Shown: positions 20,701-32,871 of the stretch, in pieces | Position numbering within the stretch: the stretch's first letter is position 1 | Layout of the letters: each line of letters starts with the position of its first letter | Source: Rhodospirillaceae bacterium | GTDB taxonomy: Bacteria > Pseudomonadota > Alphaproteobacteria > Puniceispirillales > Puniceispirillaceae | Length of the DNA stretch: 64,000 nucleotides | Assembly: GCA_011522725.1 (NCBI GenBank) | Contig: WTIL01000021.1 | Coordinates: 1 to 64,000 of the forward strand | Reading direction: 5' to 3' | Notes under the pieces: model-generated | What the model was told of the DNA's origin: nothing | Seen by the model: the letters and a program-made list of their open reading frames with translations, nothing else | The model's database searches: none | Position numbers and translations under genes: made by a program

Positions 20701-21168
20701 CTTGAGCGCGGCAAGACGTTCATCAACCAGCGCCGTCTGCCCCTCGGCAGCCGCCGCGCCAACGAAACCCCTCACCGCCCCGCCGGTAAGCAGGATCAGG
20801 CCCTCGCCGTCACCAGCGAGCGATTCCAGCCGGATCACCGGATCATCGCCGCCCTCGACCTCGAGAAGGGCCCGAGAATTGTGGCGGCACAGCGCCTCGT
20901 AACCGGCCTCGCTCTGCGCCAGAAGCACCACCTCGCCGCGGCCCCGTGAATCCGCGATGATGCACTCCAGTCCGATAATCGGCTGCACCCCGGACTCACG
21001 CATCTTTTCAGAAAATTCCAGAGCGCCGAACATGTTGTTGGTGTCGGTGATGGCCACTGCCGGCTGCGAATCGCCACCTGCCAGTGCCACGATCGACTTA
21101 AGGCGAAGCGTCGATTCCGCCAGCGAATAGGCTGAATGAACGCGCAAATGGACGAATGGGGCAGGCAT
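17725..21168 (-). CDS. dnaE: DNA polymerase III alpha subunit
   Basis: Replicative polymerase catalytic subunit. The N-terminal PHP domain starts [19 protein letters not shown], the palm active site is in [17 protein letters not shown], and [12 protein letters not shown] and the HhH and OB-fold parts follow ([20 protein letters not shown]). The ORF track begins at 21210; the ATG at 21168 with GAGGA just upstream gives 1147 aa, normal for DnaE1. It is followed by the rpsB leader on the same strand and preceded by lolD 104 bases away. Confidence 0.97.
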   Translation of the reverse strand: MPAPFVHLRVHSAYSLAESTLRLKSIVALAGGDSQPAVAITDTNNMFGALEFSEKMRESGVQPIIGLECIIADSRGRGEVVLLAQSEAGYEALCRHNSRALLEVEGGDDPVIRLESLAGDGEGLILLTGGAVRGFVGAAAAEGQTALVDERLAALKEALPGRVYVELQRHGLDAERRAEPVLLDAAISADIPLVATNDCRFEKRDMVMPHDVLLCIGNGRKLAEDDRPRFTAEHYFKSAEEMATLFADIPEAVRNTLVIAQRCSAMAEMRKPILPPFESEAGLGEEDELKRQSEDGLEDRLARHVFTDGMDQAAREAAAAPYRERLAFELGVISQMGFPGYFLIVADFIQWAKARDIPVGPGRGSGAGSVVAWALSITDLDPLRWELLFERFLNPERVSMPDFDIDFCQDRREEVIGYVQEKYGFDKVAQIITFGSLQARAALRDVGRVLEMPYPQVDRIAKLIPSNPANPVTIAQALETEEELRQQRRDDEQVGELIDISMKIEGLYRHASTHAAGLVIGDRPLEQLVPLYRDPRSPMPVTQFNMKWVENAGLVKFDFLGLKTLTVLQRAVAFLARRGVEIDLATIPLDDARTFEMLSAGDTVGVFQLESAGMRDVLKGLKPDRFEDIIAVVALYRPGPMENIKHYVARKHDPSLVTYMHPKLEPVLAETYGIMIYQEQVQQAARVLAGYTLGGADLLRRAMGKKIKAEMDKQRQTFIAGAVENDLSEQLASDVFDQISAFAGYGFNKSHAAAYALVSYQTAYLKANYPEEFLAASMALDAGSTDKLAVFRQECQREEIEVRPPDANRSGASFTVELPENGGRAAVRYALGAIRNVGTEAMSQLVAEREANGEFADLTDFLKRLPQAVANKKQMENLIRAGALDSLHGNRRELLENVEAILAFAETVRQDAQSSQDSLFSGDDALDKTVHMQPFEDWSGMDRLREEFESLGLYLSAHPLDGYAGRLDKLKVITANDLAAMIESRNLKPRVNLAGSVSAKQVRISQRGNKFAFVQFTDQTGVFEVTFFSDMLAESQELLDSDMPVLVSANLRLEENGPRITAARVQALDEAIAAWNGGVGIWVQDDKPLPALKSLLEEDGPGRAEVKLRLIMDDKEVSVALPGRFRLSGEARRSMRQIPGILSVQEL

Positions 21169-21272
21169 TGAAAATCCTCGGGGCGGGAATATCACCCAAG
21201 AATATCGCACCCCCGGCCACGGGCAAACACCGGGTTGCGGATAATCTGTATTTTGTCAGCAGGACCGGTGCG

Positions 21273-21977
21273 TCAGATCTCGGCGATGCCGCCGTCACGA
21301 ATGGTCAGTCGCCTGTCCATGGTGGCGGCAAGCGCCTCGTTATGCGTGACGATCAGCGCCGCCGTGTCGGTGCCGCGTACAATATGGTTGAGATGTTCAA
21401 ACACTTCGGCGGCGGTTTCCGGATCAAGATTGCCGGTCGGCTCGTCGGCCAGAAGGATACGCGGCGCATTGGCAACGGCCCGCGCGATGGCAACGCGTTG
21501 CTGTTCACCGCCGGACAGCGCACCCGGACGGTGATCGCATCGCTGGCGAAGCCCGACCATGGCAAGCAGCTGTTCGGCGCGCTCCGCCGACTCCTCGCGG
21601 CCGAGGCCATTCAGCATCTGCGGAATCATCACATTCTCCAGCGCCGAGAATTCGGGAAGCAGGCGGTGAAACTGGAACACAAACCCGATATGCGAGCCGC
21701 GCAAACGTCCGCGCTTTCCGCTGCCCAGCTTGCTGGTGGCGATGCCGTCGATGGTCACTTCGCCGCCGCTCGGCTTTTCCAGCAGGCCGGCAATGTTGAG
21801 AAGCGTGGATTTGCCGGACCCGGAAGGCCCGACCAGTGCCGTGATCTCGCCGCCGCGCACCTCGAGGCTGGCGTCACGCAGGACCTCGATCACGGACCCG
21901 CCCTGCTCGTAATTGCGCTGGACATTGGCCAGTGACAGCAACACGCCGCCAGCAGCTTTTTTCGTGTTGCTATTCAT
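21273..21977 (-). CDS. lolD: Lipoprotein-releasing ABC transporter ATPase LolD
   Basis: ATPase of the LolCDE complex that extracts lipoproteins from the inner membrane. It shows Walker A GPSGSGKST, the signature LSGGEQQRVAIARA, Walker B ILLADEPTGNLD and the H-loop VTHNEA. The start MNSNTKKAAG at 21977 overlaps the end of lolC/E by eight bases; the longer ORF in the track runs through that gene. At 234 aa it is a typical MacB/LolD-class ATPase, and its coupling to a LolC/E gene makes the assignment firm. Confidence 0.94.
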   Translation of the reverse strand: MNSNTKKAAGGVLLSLANVQRNYEQGGSVIEVLRDASLEVRGGEITALVGPSGSGKSTLLNIAGLLEKPSGGEVTIDGIATSKLGSGKRGRLRGSHIGFVFQFHRLLPEFSALENVMIPQMLNGLGREESAERAEQLLAMVGLRQRCDHRPGALSGGEQQRVAIARAVANAPRILLADEPTGNLDPETAAEVFEHLNHIVRGTDTAALIVTHNEALAATMDRRLTIRDGGIAEI

Positions 21978-23223
21978 GGCGCAGAACCTCTGCCGGCGCG
22001 ATACGCCCGGCACGCCATGCCGGATAAAGGCTGGCAAGGAATGACAGGCCGAGCGCCATGGCGATGACAAACCCGACCTCGGCCGGATCGACCTTTGCCG
22101 GAAGTGTCGACAGGAAGTAGATCTCGGCGGCGAACAGCTCGGCCCCGGAGATGCCCTCAATGAAGCCCTGGATCGATCCGATCTTCCAGCAGAACAGCAA
22201 CCCGATCACCGTGCCGGCCATTGTGCCGACGACACCGATACTGGCCCCGGTCATCAGGAACACCCGCATGATGGTGCCGCTACTGGCCCCCATCGTGCGA
22301 AGCACCGCGATGTCGGCGTTCTTGGACCGGACAAGCATGATCATGGAGGAGATGATGTTGAAGGCGGCGACGAGGATGATGAGCGTCAGGATCAGGAACA
22401 TGACATTGCGCTCGACCCGCAGGGCGTTGATGAAGGTACGGTTGCGCTGCAGCCAGTCGAAGGCGCGAAGCTCCTTGCCGATCTTGTCGGCCACAAGTGT
22501 CCGGATCACAGTGATGTTCTGCGGATCGGCCGTATAGATTTCCAGCCCCGAGGCGCGGTCATGCATGCCAAACAGCTTTCCCGCGACATCGAACGGCATG
22601 AAAATGAACGAGCTGTCATATTCATGCATGCCGACATCGAAAATGCCTGCGATGCGATAGGCGCGCCGGGTCGGCAGGGTGCCAAAGGCGGTGGCCTCGC
22701 CGCGGGCCGAGGTCAGCGTGATGGTGTCGCCGACCTTCAACCCCATCTTGAAGGCCATGCTCTTGCCGACAAGAAGACCGCCCTCGTCACGGAAGCCGGC
22801 GATCGCCTCGTCGCTCAGCGCGTTCCAGAGCGGACGCCGCGCCGCGAGGTCCGACCAGCGCACGCCGCGGACAACAGCGCCGAGATTCGTGTTGCCACGG
22901 CTGGCCATCACCTGCCCCTCGACCTGCGGGGTCACGGCGATCACGCCGGGGATTTCGGCAAGCGACACCGACAGCGGGTCGAAATCTGCAATGCCCGACC
23001 CGCCGGCGGCATAGACGCCGACATGGCCGTTCAGCCCGAGGATGCGCCCGATCAGTTCTGCCCGAAAGCCGTTCATCACCGACATGACGATAATCAGCGT
23101 GGCGACACCAAGGGTGATCCCGGCGAGCGAAAACCACGCGATGACGGAAATGAATCCCTCGGCCCGGCGCGAGCGCATATAGCGCTTCGCCAACAGTCTC
23201 TCGACAGGAGAAAACAGCCGCAT
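21970..23223 (-). CDS. lolC: Lipoprotein-releasing ABC transporter permease LolC/LolE
   Basis: Membrane subunit of the Lol transporter. The protein begins with LLAKRYMRSRRAEGFISVIAWFSLAGITLG, the first membrane segment. A large periplasmic MacB-type domain (about residues 45-270) and three C-terminal membrane segments (e.g. VMFLILTLIILVAAFNIISSMIML) follow. At 417 aa it matches LolC/E. Alphaproteobacteria often have one such permease acting as a homodimer, and only one is seen here. The start MRLFSPVE at 23223 gives the standard N-terminus. It precedes lolD and follows proS by 35 bases. Confidence 0.93.
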   Translation of the reverse strand: MRLFSPVERLLAKRYMRSRRAEGFISVIAWFSLAGITLGVATLIIVMSVMNGFRAELIGRILGLNGHVGVYAAGGSGIADFDPLSVSLAEIPGVIAVTPQVEGQVMASRGNTNLGAVVRGVRWSDLAARRPLWNALSDEAIAGFRDEGGLLVGKSMAFKMGLKVGDTITLTSARGEATAFGTLPTRRAYRIAGIFDVGMHEYDSSFIFMPFDVAGKLFGMHDRASGLEIYTADPQNITVIRTLVADKIGKELRAFDWLQRNRTFINALRVERNVMFLILTLIILVAAFNIISSMIMLVRSKNADIAVLRTMGASSGTIMRVFLMTGASIGVVGTMAGTVIGLLFCWKIGSIQGFIEGISGAELFAAEIYFLSTLPAKVDPAEVGFVIAMALGLSFLASLYPAWRAGRIAPAEVLRHE

Positions 23224-23258
23224 GAAAGTCCCTTTGCTGCCGTGCTGGCGCCGCCGGT

Positions 23259-24578
23259 CTATGCCGCGCCGTCCATCACCATGCTGAGCGCTGATTCTGG
23301 CGAAACTTCGACAGCCTCGCCGGTCGCCCGGTTCTTTACCTCGACCACGCCATTCGCCATGCCGCGCGGGCCAATCACAATCTGCCACGGGATACCAATC
23401 AGGTCGATGCTGGCGAGCTTTGCGCCGGGCCGCTCGTCACGGTCATCCATCAGCGGGTCGCCGCCGGCCGCACCGAGCCTGGCGTAAAGATCCTCGGCGC
23501 ATGCGGTGCAGCCGTCGTCATCCGGCTTCAGATTGACGACCGCGACATCGAACGGGGCGACGGCGCGCGGCCAGATGATGCCCTTGTCGTCGTGGCTCGC
23601 CTCGATGATGCCGCCGACAAGCCGGGACACACCAATGCCGTAGGACCCCATATGGACCGGGATGTTGCTGCCGTCGGGACCGGCAACGGTCGCGCCCATC
23701 GGCTCGGAATATTTCTCGCCAAAATAGAAGATGTGGCCGATCTCGATGCCGCGAAGGCTCATCAGGTCGCCCTCGTCCACCGGGCAATTGGCCGGGTCGT
23801 GCTTTTCGTCGGCACGGGCGTAGAGCGAAGTGAACCTGTCCACCACCGGCTGCAGATCTTCACTGTAGTCGACGCTGGTTACAAGGTCGGTATTCAGCCA
23901 GTCCTTGTGGAAATAGACACCGCTCTCGCCTGTTTCGGCAAGAATGATGAATTCATGGCTCATGTCGCCGCCGATGGGCCCGGTATCGGCTTCCATCGGG
24001 ATCGCGGTCAGCCCCATGCGGGCGAAGGTCTTCAGGTAGGAAACGAACATCCGGTTGTAGGACTGCCGCGCGGCATCGGAGTCGATGTCAAAGGAATAGG
24101 CATCCTTCATCAGGAATTCCCGCCCCCGCATGATGCCGAAGCGCGGCCGCACCTCGTCACGGAACTTCCACTGGATGTGATAGAGGTTCAGCGGCAGCGC
24201 CTTGTAGCTGCGCACATGGCTGCGGAAAATATCGGTGACCTGTTCCTCGTTGGTCGGACCGTAGAGCATGTCGCGCTCGTGCCTGTCCTTGATCCGCAGC
24301 ATCTCGGCGCCGTAATCGTCATAACGGCCTGACTCCTGCCACAGCTCGGCAGGCTGGATGGTCGGCATCATGATCTCGATGGCCCCGGCACGGTTCTGCT
24401 CTTCGCGGACAAGCTGCGCGATCTTGTCGAGAACCTTCTTGCCGAGCGGCAGCCAGGAATAGATGCCGGCGCTGGATTGCTGGATCATGCCGGCACGAAG
24501 CATCAGCCTGTGCGAGGCGATCTGTGCCTCCTTGGGCGTTTCCTTGAGAAGCGGCAGAAAATACTGGCTGAGACGCAT
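23259..24578 (-). CDS. proS: Prolyl-tRNA synthetase, short form lacking the editing insert
   Basis: Class II synthetase for tRNA-Pro. Motif regions seen are [49 protein letters not shown] and MKDAYSF. At 439 aa it has no room for the INS editing domain (about 180 aa) of the E. coli type and goes from motif 2 to motif 3 directly, as known for alphaproteobacteria. The C-terminal anticodon-binding domain is present. Editing of Ala-tRNA-Pro would need a separate YbaK/ProXp protein. It leads the proS-lolC-lolD set. Confidence 0.96.
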   Translation of the reverse strand: MRLSQYFLPLLKETPKEAQIASHRLMLRAGMIQQSSAGIYSWLPLGKKVLDKIAQLVREEQNRAGAIEIMMPTIQPAELWQESGRYDDYGAEMLRIKDRHERDMLYGPTNEEQVTDIFRSHVRSYKALPLNLYHIQWKFRDEVRPRFGIMRGREFLMKDAYSFDIDSDAARQSYNRMFVSYLKTFARMGLTAIPMEADTGPIGGDMSHEFIILAETGESGVYFHKDWLNTDLVTSVDYSEDLQPVVDRFTSLYARADEKHDPANCPVDEGDLMSLRGIEIGHIFYFGEKYSEPMGATVAGPDGSNIPVHMGSYGIGVSRLVGGIIEASHDDKGIIWPRAVAPFDVAVVNLKPDDDGCTACAEDLYARLGAAGGDPLMDDRDERPGAKLASIDLIGIPWQIVIGPRGMANGVVEVKNRATGEAVEVSPESALSMVMDGAA

Positions 24579-24666
24579 GGACAGGGCCTTCCAAAGAGGT
24601 CGATTGCAGCGCCAATCTACGGTGAGGCGCGTTGCGATGCAAGGCGGGGGTAAGGCTTCGCCGACA

Positions 24667-25722
24667 CTACCTCAAGGCGGGCAATCCCGAACGGTCGAAA
24701 ACCTCGTCCACATCCTGCGACGTGACGTCTTCCAGCCGTGCCGGTCGCCAGACGGCATCATTGCTCTTCTCGATTATCACGGCGCGCACGCCCTCGATGA
24801 AATCGGTCCGGCGGGTCATCCGCATCGCCAGATGATAGTCCAGCATCAATGCCGAGGGCATATCCGTGATGCCGTGGTCGCCGTCAATCAACCGCATGAA
24901 CACGTGCGATGTCATCGGGCAGCGTGTCGTCAGCGCCGTATGGACCTCTTCGGCAAGCCGGCTTTCCTTCAGCATTGCCATGTCGCCGGCGCGATCACGC
25001 ATCACCGCAGGGTCATCACCTGCGAAAATATAGTCGATCTCGGTGCGACCGGCCTGCAGCGGCGCAGGCCCCGGGTCGGACCTGTATCGCGTGACAACGT
25101 CGTCAATCTCGTCGGCAGAGCATGCCAGAAGCGCGTCTTTCAGCGCCGTCACATCGGCCGAAGGCACCATGGCGTTCGCCAGCCCCAGCATCAGGCAGTC
25201 GGCGGCGCCGATGATCTTTCCTGTCATGCCGAGATAAAGGGCAAGCGACCTTGGACAGCGGCCGAGAAACACGCTGGCCCCGGCGTCGGGATAAAGGCCG
25301 ATGGCGCTTTCCGGCATGGCAAAACGTGTGGTGTCGCTGACAATGGCGTGCGATCCGGCCTGCATCAGTCCGGCACCGCCGCCCATGACAATCCCGTCGG
25401 CAAGCGAGACCAGCGGCTTGGGAAACTCGCATACCGCCATATGCGCCATGTATTCGGCGCGGAAACAGACAGCGATCCGGTCATGCTCTCCGGCCACCGC
25501 CATATTGTAGAGATCGCGGATGTCGCCGCCTGCGCAAAAGGCGCGCGGCTCGGATCCGGCCATCACCACATGGCTGACAGTGTCATCCTCGCCCCAGAGG
25601 CCAAGCTGCGCGCGAAGAGCGACCGCCATGTCATAGCTCAGCGCATTCAGGGCCTTTGGCCGGTCGATCAGGACAAGGCCTGCCCTGCCATGGATTGAGA
25701 AGCGGATATCATCCTGCTGCAT
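24667..25722 (-). CDS. 3-hydroxyisobutyryl-CoA hydrolase-like protein (crotonase superfamily)
   Basis: Probably hydrolyses 3-hydroxyisobutyryl-CoA in valine breakdown. The crotonase core is clear: [30 protein letters not shown] (oxyanion-hole glycines) and [12 protein letters not shown], then [20 protein letters not shown] with the acidic residue used by hydrolases. The C-terminal extension (about residues 270-351, [29 protein letters not shown]) is what separates HIBCH-type proteins from simple enoyl-CoA hydratases. It is divergent from hemB with no other valine gene nearby, so substrate specificity is inferred. Confidence 0.82.
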   Translation of the reverse strand: MQQDDIRFSIHGRAGLVLIDRPKALNALSYDMAVALRAQLGLWGEDDTVSHVVMAGSEPRAFCAGGDIRDLYNMAVAGEHDRIAVCFRAEYMAHMAVCEFPKPLVSLADGIVMGGGAGLMQAGSHAIVSDTTRFAMPESAIGLYPDAGASVFLGRCPRSLALYLGMTGKIIGAADCLMLGLANAMVPSADVTALKDALLACSADEIDDVVTRYRSDPGPAPLQAGRTEIDYIFAGDDPAVMRDRAGDMAMLKESRLAEEVHTALTTRCPMTSHVFMRLIDGDHGITDMPSALMLDYHLAMRMTRRTDFIEGVRAVIIEKSNDAVWRPARLEDVTSQDVDEVFDRSGLPALR

Positions 25723-25798
25723 TGCGTCGCGTCCCGATGCTGGCTATATGTCCCGAATGAGGGTGGGCAATCCCCCGCCCCTGAGATTTGGAGCGAAG

Positions 25799-26797
25799 AT
25801 GAGCAGAGGTCAATACCCGGCCACACGCATGCGCCGCAACAGGATGAAGGCGTTCTCGCGCCGCATGCTGGCCGAGCACAGGCTGTCGGTCGACGATTTG
25901 ATCTGGCCGCTGTTCGTCATCGAGGGCGAGGAAAAGGCCGAACCGGTGGCATCCATGCCCGGCGTTTCACGTCACAGCATCGACCGGCTGGTCACGCAGG
26001 CGCGCGAGGCGGAAGCCCTTGGCATACCGGCCATTGCCGTCTTTCCGTCGATCGATCCGGCCCTCAAGGACAATGACGGCACGCTGGCGGGCGACGGGGA
26101 CAATCTGGTCTGCCGGGCCGTGCGCGCGGTCAAGCAGGCCTGCCCAGAACTCGGCGTGATCTGCGATGTGGCGCTCGACCCGTTCACCGACCATGGCCAT
26201 GACGGCATCCTGAGTGACGGCGAAATCGTGAATGACGAGACCGTTGCGGTGCTCTGCCGCCAGGCGGTGTGCCAGGCGGATGCCGGATGCGATATCATCG
26301 CGCCATCGGACATGATGGACGGCCGTGTCGCCGCGATCCGCGCGGCGCTCGACGATGCCGGCCACCAGAATGTACAGATCATGTCCTACGCGGCGAAATA
26401 CGCGTCGGGATTCTACGGCCCGTTCCGCGACGCCGTCGGTGCCGGCAAGCTCGCCGGCGGGGACGGCAAGGCCAGCTATCAGATGAACCCGGCCAACAGC
26501 GACGAGGCGATGCACGAGATCAGCCTCGATCTGGCCGAAGGCGCCGACATCGTCATCATCAAGCCCGGCATGCCCTATCTCGACATTCTGGGCCGGGCAA
26601 AGGCCGAGTTCGGCGTGCCCTGCGTCGCCTATCAGGTGTCTGGCGAATATGCGATGATCAAGGCCGCCAGCGCCAATAACTGGCTTGACGGCGAGCGCGC
26701 GATGATGGAAAGCCTTCTCGGCTTCAAGCGCGCAGGCGCCGATGCCATCCTGACCTATTTCGCGCCCGATGCGGCTAGGCTGCTGGCAAAGGGCTGA
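25799..26797 (+). CDS. hemB: Delta-aminolevulinic acid dehydratase (porphobilinogen synthase)
   Basis: Condenses two ALA molecules to porphobilinogen, feeding heme, siroheme and the cobalamin genes in this window. Schiff-base lysines are in SYAAKYASGFYGPF and IVIIKPGMPYLD. The metal loop CDVALDPFTDHGHDG lacks the Cys triad of zinc enzymes, so the enzyme should be of the magnesium/potassium type. The track start at 25748 adds 17 residues; the ATG at 25799 has GGAGCG at the right distance and gives 332 aa. Confidence 0.96.
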   Translation: MSRGQYPATRMRRNRMKAFSRRMLAEHRLSVDDLIWPLFVIEGEEKAEPVASMPGVSRHSIDRLVTQAREAEALGIPAIAVFPSIDPALKDNDGTLAGDGDNLVCRAVRAVKQACPELGVICDVALDPFTDHGHDGILSDGEIVNDETVAVLCRQAVCQADAGCDIIAPSDMMDGRVAAIRAALDDAGHQNVQIMSYAAKYASGFYGPFRDAVGAGKLAGGDGKASYQMNPANSDEAMHEISLDLAEGADIVIIKPGMPYLDILGRAKAEFGVPCVAYQVSGEYAMIKAASANNWLDGERAMMESLLGFKRAGADAILTYFAPDAARLLAKG

Positions 26798-26868
26798 AAC
26801 CGGCTGACACGGGACCTCAGCAGCGAAAACGGTTCGCAAACCAATTCCCCCGACTAAGGGAGCCCATC

Positions 26869-28089
26869 ATGGCAGTCACAGCATCCGATATCCGGAACGC
26901 CGCCGACCTACTGGACGGCCAGATCATCCGCACACCATTCGTCGCAGCCCCGATGCTGTCCCGGACACTTGGTTGCGAGCTTATGCTGAAGCTGGAAAAT
27001 CTCCAGCACACCTCATCCTTCAAGGCGCGCGGCGCTTTCATGGCGATGCAGGCCCTCGGCGCCGAGGAGCGCCAACGCGGCGTGATCACCATGTCGGCAG
27101 GAAACCACGCCCAGGCCGTTGCCTATCACGCGATGAATATGGGCATACCGGCCGTTATCGTGATGCCGGCGCAAACCCCCTTTGCCAAGGTTTCGCGCAC
27201 CCGCGCGTTCGGTGCCGAGGTGGTTCTCGAGGGGCGCAACCTGAATGAATGCGAGGGGCTGGTATCGCAGCTGATCGAAGAACGCGGCCTGTCCCTGATC
27301 CATCCCTATGACAACGAGCTGGTCATGACCGGCCAGGGCACGGCAGGGCTGGAAATGCTGACCGCTTGCGATGATCTGGACGCGCTTGTCGTGCCGATCG
27401 GCGGCGGCGGACTGATCGGCGGCATTGCCACCATCGCCCGCGACATGCGCCCGAACCTGAAAATCTATGGTGTCCAGACCGAACTCTACCCGACGATGAA
27501 ACTCGCCGTCGCCGGCAAGGACATCACCTGTGGCGGCGAAACCCTTGCCGAAGGCATTGCTGTGAAGAAACCGGGCGGGGTGACCAAGCCGGTGGTCAGC
27601 AATCTTGTCGACGACATCCTGCTGGTCGATGAACAGTCGCTTGAATGGGCGGTCGGCAGCCTGATCGAGCAGCAACGGGTCGTGTCCGAAGGCGCCGGCG
27701 CCGCCGGCATCGCCGCGATCCGGCAGAACCCGTCGCTGTTCGCCGGAAAGAAGGTCGGCGTGGTGATCTGCGGCGGCAATATCGACCCGCGCCTGCTTGC
27801 CTCGATCCTGAACCGCAACATGGCAAGCGACGGCCGCCTCGCACGGCTGCGCATCGACATCTCGGACGAGCCCGGCATGCTGGCGGCGATCACGGCCTCG
27901 ATCAGCCGATGCGGCGGCAATATCGTCGAAATCTACCACCAGCGGCTGTTCTATGACGTGCCGGCCAAGCTGGCGAAGATTGACGCCGTCATCGAGACCC
28001 GCGGACCCGAGCATGTGGACGAAATCATCGCCGACCTTCGCGGATCAAACTTCCTGGTCCGGCAGCTGGAGGACAGTTCCGCAAGCTAG
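26869..28089 (+). CDS. ilvA: Threonine ammonia-lyase with ACT domain
   Basis: PLP enzyme (fold type II) that deaminates threonine to 2-oxobutyrate. The PLP lysine is in HTSSFKARGAF, the phosphate-binding glycine loop is PIGGGGLIGG, and SAGNHAQAVAYHA is present. The C-terminal 80 residues (RLARLRIDISDEPGMLAAI onward) form one ACT domain, as in the 400 aa TdcB/short IlvA class rather than the 510 aa E. coli IlvA. The start has AAGGGAG upstream. Whether it serves isoleucine synthesis or catabolism cannot be told from sequence. Confidence 0.9.
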   Translation: MAVTASDIRNAADLLDGQIIRTPFVAAPMLSRTLGCELMLKLENLQHTSSFKARGAFMAMQALGAEERQRGVITMSAGNHAQAVAYHAMNMGIPAVIVMPAQTPFAKVSRTRAFGAEVVLEGRNLNECEGLVSQLIEERGLSLIHPYDNELVMTGQGTAGLEMLTACDDLDALVVPIGGGGLIGGIATIARDMRPNLKIYGVQTELYPTMKLAVAGKDITCGGETLAEGIAVKKPGGVTKPVVSNLVDDILLVDEQSLEWAVGSLIEQQRVVSEGAGAAGIAAIRQNPSLFAGKKVGVVICGGNIDPRLLASILNRNMASDGRLARLRIDISDEPGMLAAITASISRCGGNIVEIYHQRLFYDVPAKLAKIDAVIETRGPEHVDEIIADLRGSNFLVRQLEDSSAS

Positions 28090-28163
28090 CCCGCCGGAAC
28101 AGGCAATCGGGGTGCGGCATCTGTTTCCTTGCCTCGCCCGGAGAAACAGGACAGCCTGAGGAT

Positions 28164-28898
28164 ATGGATCAGGACAAGCGCCTCTTACACCTGCCGCCGC
28201 TCCAGATGCGGCTCAGCATGCGGTCCGACTGCCCCTATATCAGCGGGCGGACGGAACAGCGCGTGGCTGTCGATATCTCGGAAAACCCGTCGCTTCACGA
28301 CGAGCTGGCGCGAGCGGGATTCCGCCGCGTGGAAAACTGGGCCTACAAGCCGGTCTGTCCGCAATGCAAGGCCTGCCTTCCCTGGCGGGTGGATGTAGCC
28401 GGCTTCGCGCCAGGCCGCAACCTTGCAAGGATCAAACGTGCAAACAGCGACCTGACCCGCAGCATCGGGCGAATCCGCCCGACCAACGAGCAATACAACC
28501 TGTTCCTGAAATACATCAACGGCCGGCACCGCGACGGCCAGATGGCGAATATGGGGCGGGACGACTTCATCTCGATGATCGAGAACAGCCCGATTGAATC
28601 CTGCGTTGTCAGCTATCGCGACGAGGATGGCAGGCTGGTAGGCTGCGTCCTGACAGATGTTCAGGATGACGGGCTGAGCGCCGTCTATTCTTTCTTCGAC
28701 CCGGCCGAATCGGCGCGCTCGCTCGGCACCTACATGATCCTTGATCTTCTGAGATACACGGCGGAACAGGACCTGCCGTGGCTCTATCTGGGCTATTTCG
28801 TCGCCGGCAGCCAGAAGATGATGTACAAGTCGCGTTTCCAGCCGGCCGAGGTGTTTGTCGACGGCAGCTGGCAGGCCTATTCGGACAGCACCGGCTGA
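28164..28898 (+). CDS. bpt: Aspartate/glutamate leucyltransferase (Bpt, N-end rule)
   Basis: Transfers Leu from Leu-tRNA to proteins with N-terminal Asp or Glu, marking them for ClpS/ClpAP. The N-terminal Cys motif is seen as YKPVCPQCKACLPWRVDV, followed by a GNAT-type C-terminal half (LGTYMILDLLRYTAEQDLPW, LYLGYFVAGSQKMMYKSRFQP). At 244 aa it is the usual size. GAGGAT precedes the ATG closely. It converges on parC, with 15 bases between the stops. Confidence 0.92.
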   Translation: MDQDKRLLHLPPLQMRLSMRSDCPYISGRTEQRVAVDISENPSLHDELARAGFRRVENWAYKPVCPQCKACLPWRVDVAGFAPGRNLARIKRANSDLTRSIGRIRPTNEQYNLFLKYINGRHRDGQMANMGRDDFISMIENSPIESCVVSYRDEDGRLVGCVLTDVQDDGLSAVYSFFDPAESARSLGTYMILDLLRYTAEQDLPWLYLGYFVAGSQKMMYKSRFQPAEVFVDGSWQAYSDSTG

Positions 28899-28913
28899 TC
28901 AGCTAGACTTTTA

Positions 28914-31136
<2,223 letters not shown>

Positions 31137-31165
31137 CAGCGCATACCCTTATCATTGAAACGGCA

Positions 31166-31186
31166 CGCCGGCGGAAGGGGCCGGCG
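31166..31186 (-). terminator. GC hairpin in the recO-parC gap
   Basis: CGCCGGC (31166-31172) and GCCGGCG (31180-31186) form a seven-base stem with a seven-base loop, 30 bases upstream of the parC ATG on the minus strand. No U-run follows. It could end read-through from recO, or be a leader structure of parC. Confidence 0.3.
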
Positions 31187-31224
31187 CCGCGAATAACAGC
31201 CTAGTTATATCCAATAGATATTGA

Positions 31225-31247
31225 GGTGGCTATACCGTAGAGCCACC
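31225..31247 (-). terminator. Hairpin straddling the recO stop codon
   Basis: GGTGGCT (31225-31231) and AGCCACC (31241-31247) pair perfectly around a nine-base loop that contains most of the recO stop region. It is followed on the minus strand by TCAATATCTATTGG, AT-rich but not a U-run. With the second hairpin 40 bases on, it suggests that parC has its own transcription. Confidence 0.35.
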
Positions 31248-31976
31248 ATATATGCCTGCAACAAGGTCGGCGAGACGGCGTCGCTGCGGCGGCAGGTCGA
31301 CATGGTGCGCGGCAAAGACCCGGCGTTCGAAGAAATGCCCGGTCAGGGCGAGCCCGGCCTCGAAATCATGCCGGTTGCAGGCGACGCCGCCAAGAAAGCG
31401 CGGCAGTGCCAGCATGCGGCCGGCGAACTCCCCGGCTTCCCCCTCGGCCACGGCACGGCCCGATTTCGGGCTGACATGCGCCAGCCGGTCGGTCACTCCG
31501 GTGACGGCACAACTAGCCAGGTCGAGCCTGAAACCTGCCGCCTGCAGCAATCCGAGCTCCCACCTGACATAACCCTCGAGCCAGCGATTCTCATCATCCT
31601 CGATGGCCAGCAACTCGAACAGGGCGAGTGTGCCCTCGAACAGGCCCGGCTGCGCCTCGCGCTCGGGCAGCGTGCCGTCGAGCAAGGCACAGGCCGAGGC
31701 AAGGCCGGCGAGCCGCAGCGGATCGTCGAGAAATTGCGCCGGTACCGACCTGCCAAGCTCGAGCGTCATCTGGCCTAGCTGTTCGGGAAGTCGCGCACGC
31801 CATGCGGCCTGGACAAGATTGCCAGGCTGGAGCGTGCCGCGAAGCCGGGAGGAGTTGCCGCCGCGGACAAGCCCGGCATGGCGCCCCTGCCCGACAGTGA
31901 GGACCGAGACAACAGCGCTGGATTCACCATGAGGCCGGACTGACAGGATCAGCGCGTCCTCGTTCCATTCAGGCAT
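31230..31976 (-). CDS. recO: DNA repair protein RecO
   Basis: Loads RecA with RecF/RecR on SSB-coated DNA. The N-terminal OB fold reads DALILSVRPHGESSAVVSVLT and GRHAGLVRGGNS, followed by a helical C-terminal half with GFRLDLASCAVTG. The zinc-binding cysteines of some RecO are incomplete here. The start MPEWNEDA at 31976 overlaps the end of era by eight bases and gives 248 aa. The lepB-rnc-era-recO order is conserved across many bacteria and supports the call. Confidence 0.92.
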   Translation of the reverse strand: MPEWNEDALILSVRPHGESSAVVSVLTVGQGRHAGLVRGGNSSRLRGTLQPGNLVQAAWRARLPEQLGQMTLELGRSVPAQFLDDPLRLAGLASACALLDGTLPEREAQPGLFEGTLALFELLAIEDDENRWLEGYVRWELGLLQAAGFRLDLASCAVTGVTDRLAHVSPKSGRAVAEGEAGEFAGRMLALPRFLGGVACNRHDFEAGLALTGHFFERRVFAAHHVDLPPQRRRLADLVAGIYGGSTV

Positions 31977-32871
31977 CGTAATCCAGATCCCAGACAGAAT
32001 AGCGCGAGGCATCGTCCATCCAGTCCTTGCGGAACTTCACATGGCTCATCACATGCACACGCCGGCCGAGCGCCTCTTCAAGCTCGATGCGGGCGGCGGT
32101 GCCGATGCGTTTGATGGTGGCGCCGCGCTTGCCGAGGATGATCCCGCGATGACCTTCCCGTGCCACATAGATGGACAGGTTCACCGTCGCGCTGCCGTCG
32201 TCCATCTCTTCCCATTTCTCGGTCTCTACAGTGAGCTGGTAGGGAAGCTCCTGATGCAGGTTGAGGAACAGCTTCTCGCGCATGATCTCGGCTGCCAGAA
32301 GCCGCAGCGGCATGTCAGACAAGTCATCAGGATCGAACAGATAGGGGCTGGCGGGCATCTTGTCGGCAAGCCAGCGCTTCAGGTCATCGACGCCGTTGCC
32401 GGTCTCGGCGGACACCATGAAGATGCGTTCGAACTCCATCTGCTTCGACATCTCGTCCGCGCGTTCCAGAAGGCGTTCCTGCGGCGCGAGGTCGATCTTG
32501 TTCAGAACCAGCGAGGCGCGGCGTCCGGATTCGGCAAGCTGCTTGACGATGGCGGCCGTGTCCGGATCGATCTCGCGGCGCGCGCAGTCATGAAGAAGCA
32601 ACAGCACATCGCCGTCCTCGGCCCCCTTCCAGGCCGCCTGAACCATGGCGCGGTCGAGGCGGCGCTTCGGCTGGAAGATGCCGGGCGTGTCGATGAAGAT
32701 GATCTGGGCACTGCCTTCCATGGCAATGCCGCGGATCCGGCTTCGCGTCGTCTGCACCTTCGGCGTCACAATCGACACTTTGGTCCCGACCATGGCGTTC
32801 ATCAGCGTCGACTTGCCGGCGTTCGGCGCCCCGATCAGGGCGGCAAAACCGGCACGGGTATCCTCAGCCAT
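31969..32871 (-). CDS. era: GTPase Era
   Basis: Assembly GTPase that binds the 3' end of 16S rRNA. G1 is GAPNAGKST, G3 IDTPGI and G4 NKID. The C-terminal KH domain reads GHRGIILGKRGATIKRIG. Two starts are close: the ATG at 32880 (303 aa) and the one at 32871 (300 aa). AAGGGA is only one base before the first but well spaced to the second, so I chose 32871. It overlaps rnc by eight bases and recO by eight. Confidence 0.96.
   Translation of the reverse strand: MAEDTRAGFAALIGAPNAGKSTLMNAMVGTKVSIVTPKVQTTRSRIRGIAMEGSAQIIFIDTPGIFQPKRRLDRAMVQAAWKGAEDGDVLLLLHDCARREIDPDTAAIVKQLAESGRRASLVLNKIDLAPQERLLERADEMSKQMEFERIFMVSAETGNGVDDLKRWLADKMPASPYLFDPDDLSDMPLRLLAAEIMREKLFLNLHQELPYQLTVETEKWEEMDDGSATVNLSIYVAREGHRGIILGKRGATIKRIGTAARIELEEALGRRVHVMSHVKFRKDWMDDASRYSVWDLDYDA

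Noticed and set aside
19627-20949. 440-codon plus-strand ORF opposite dnaE
   Set aside because: Shadow frame inside a confident polymerase gene.
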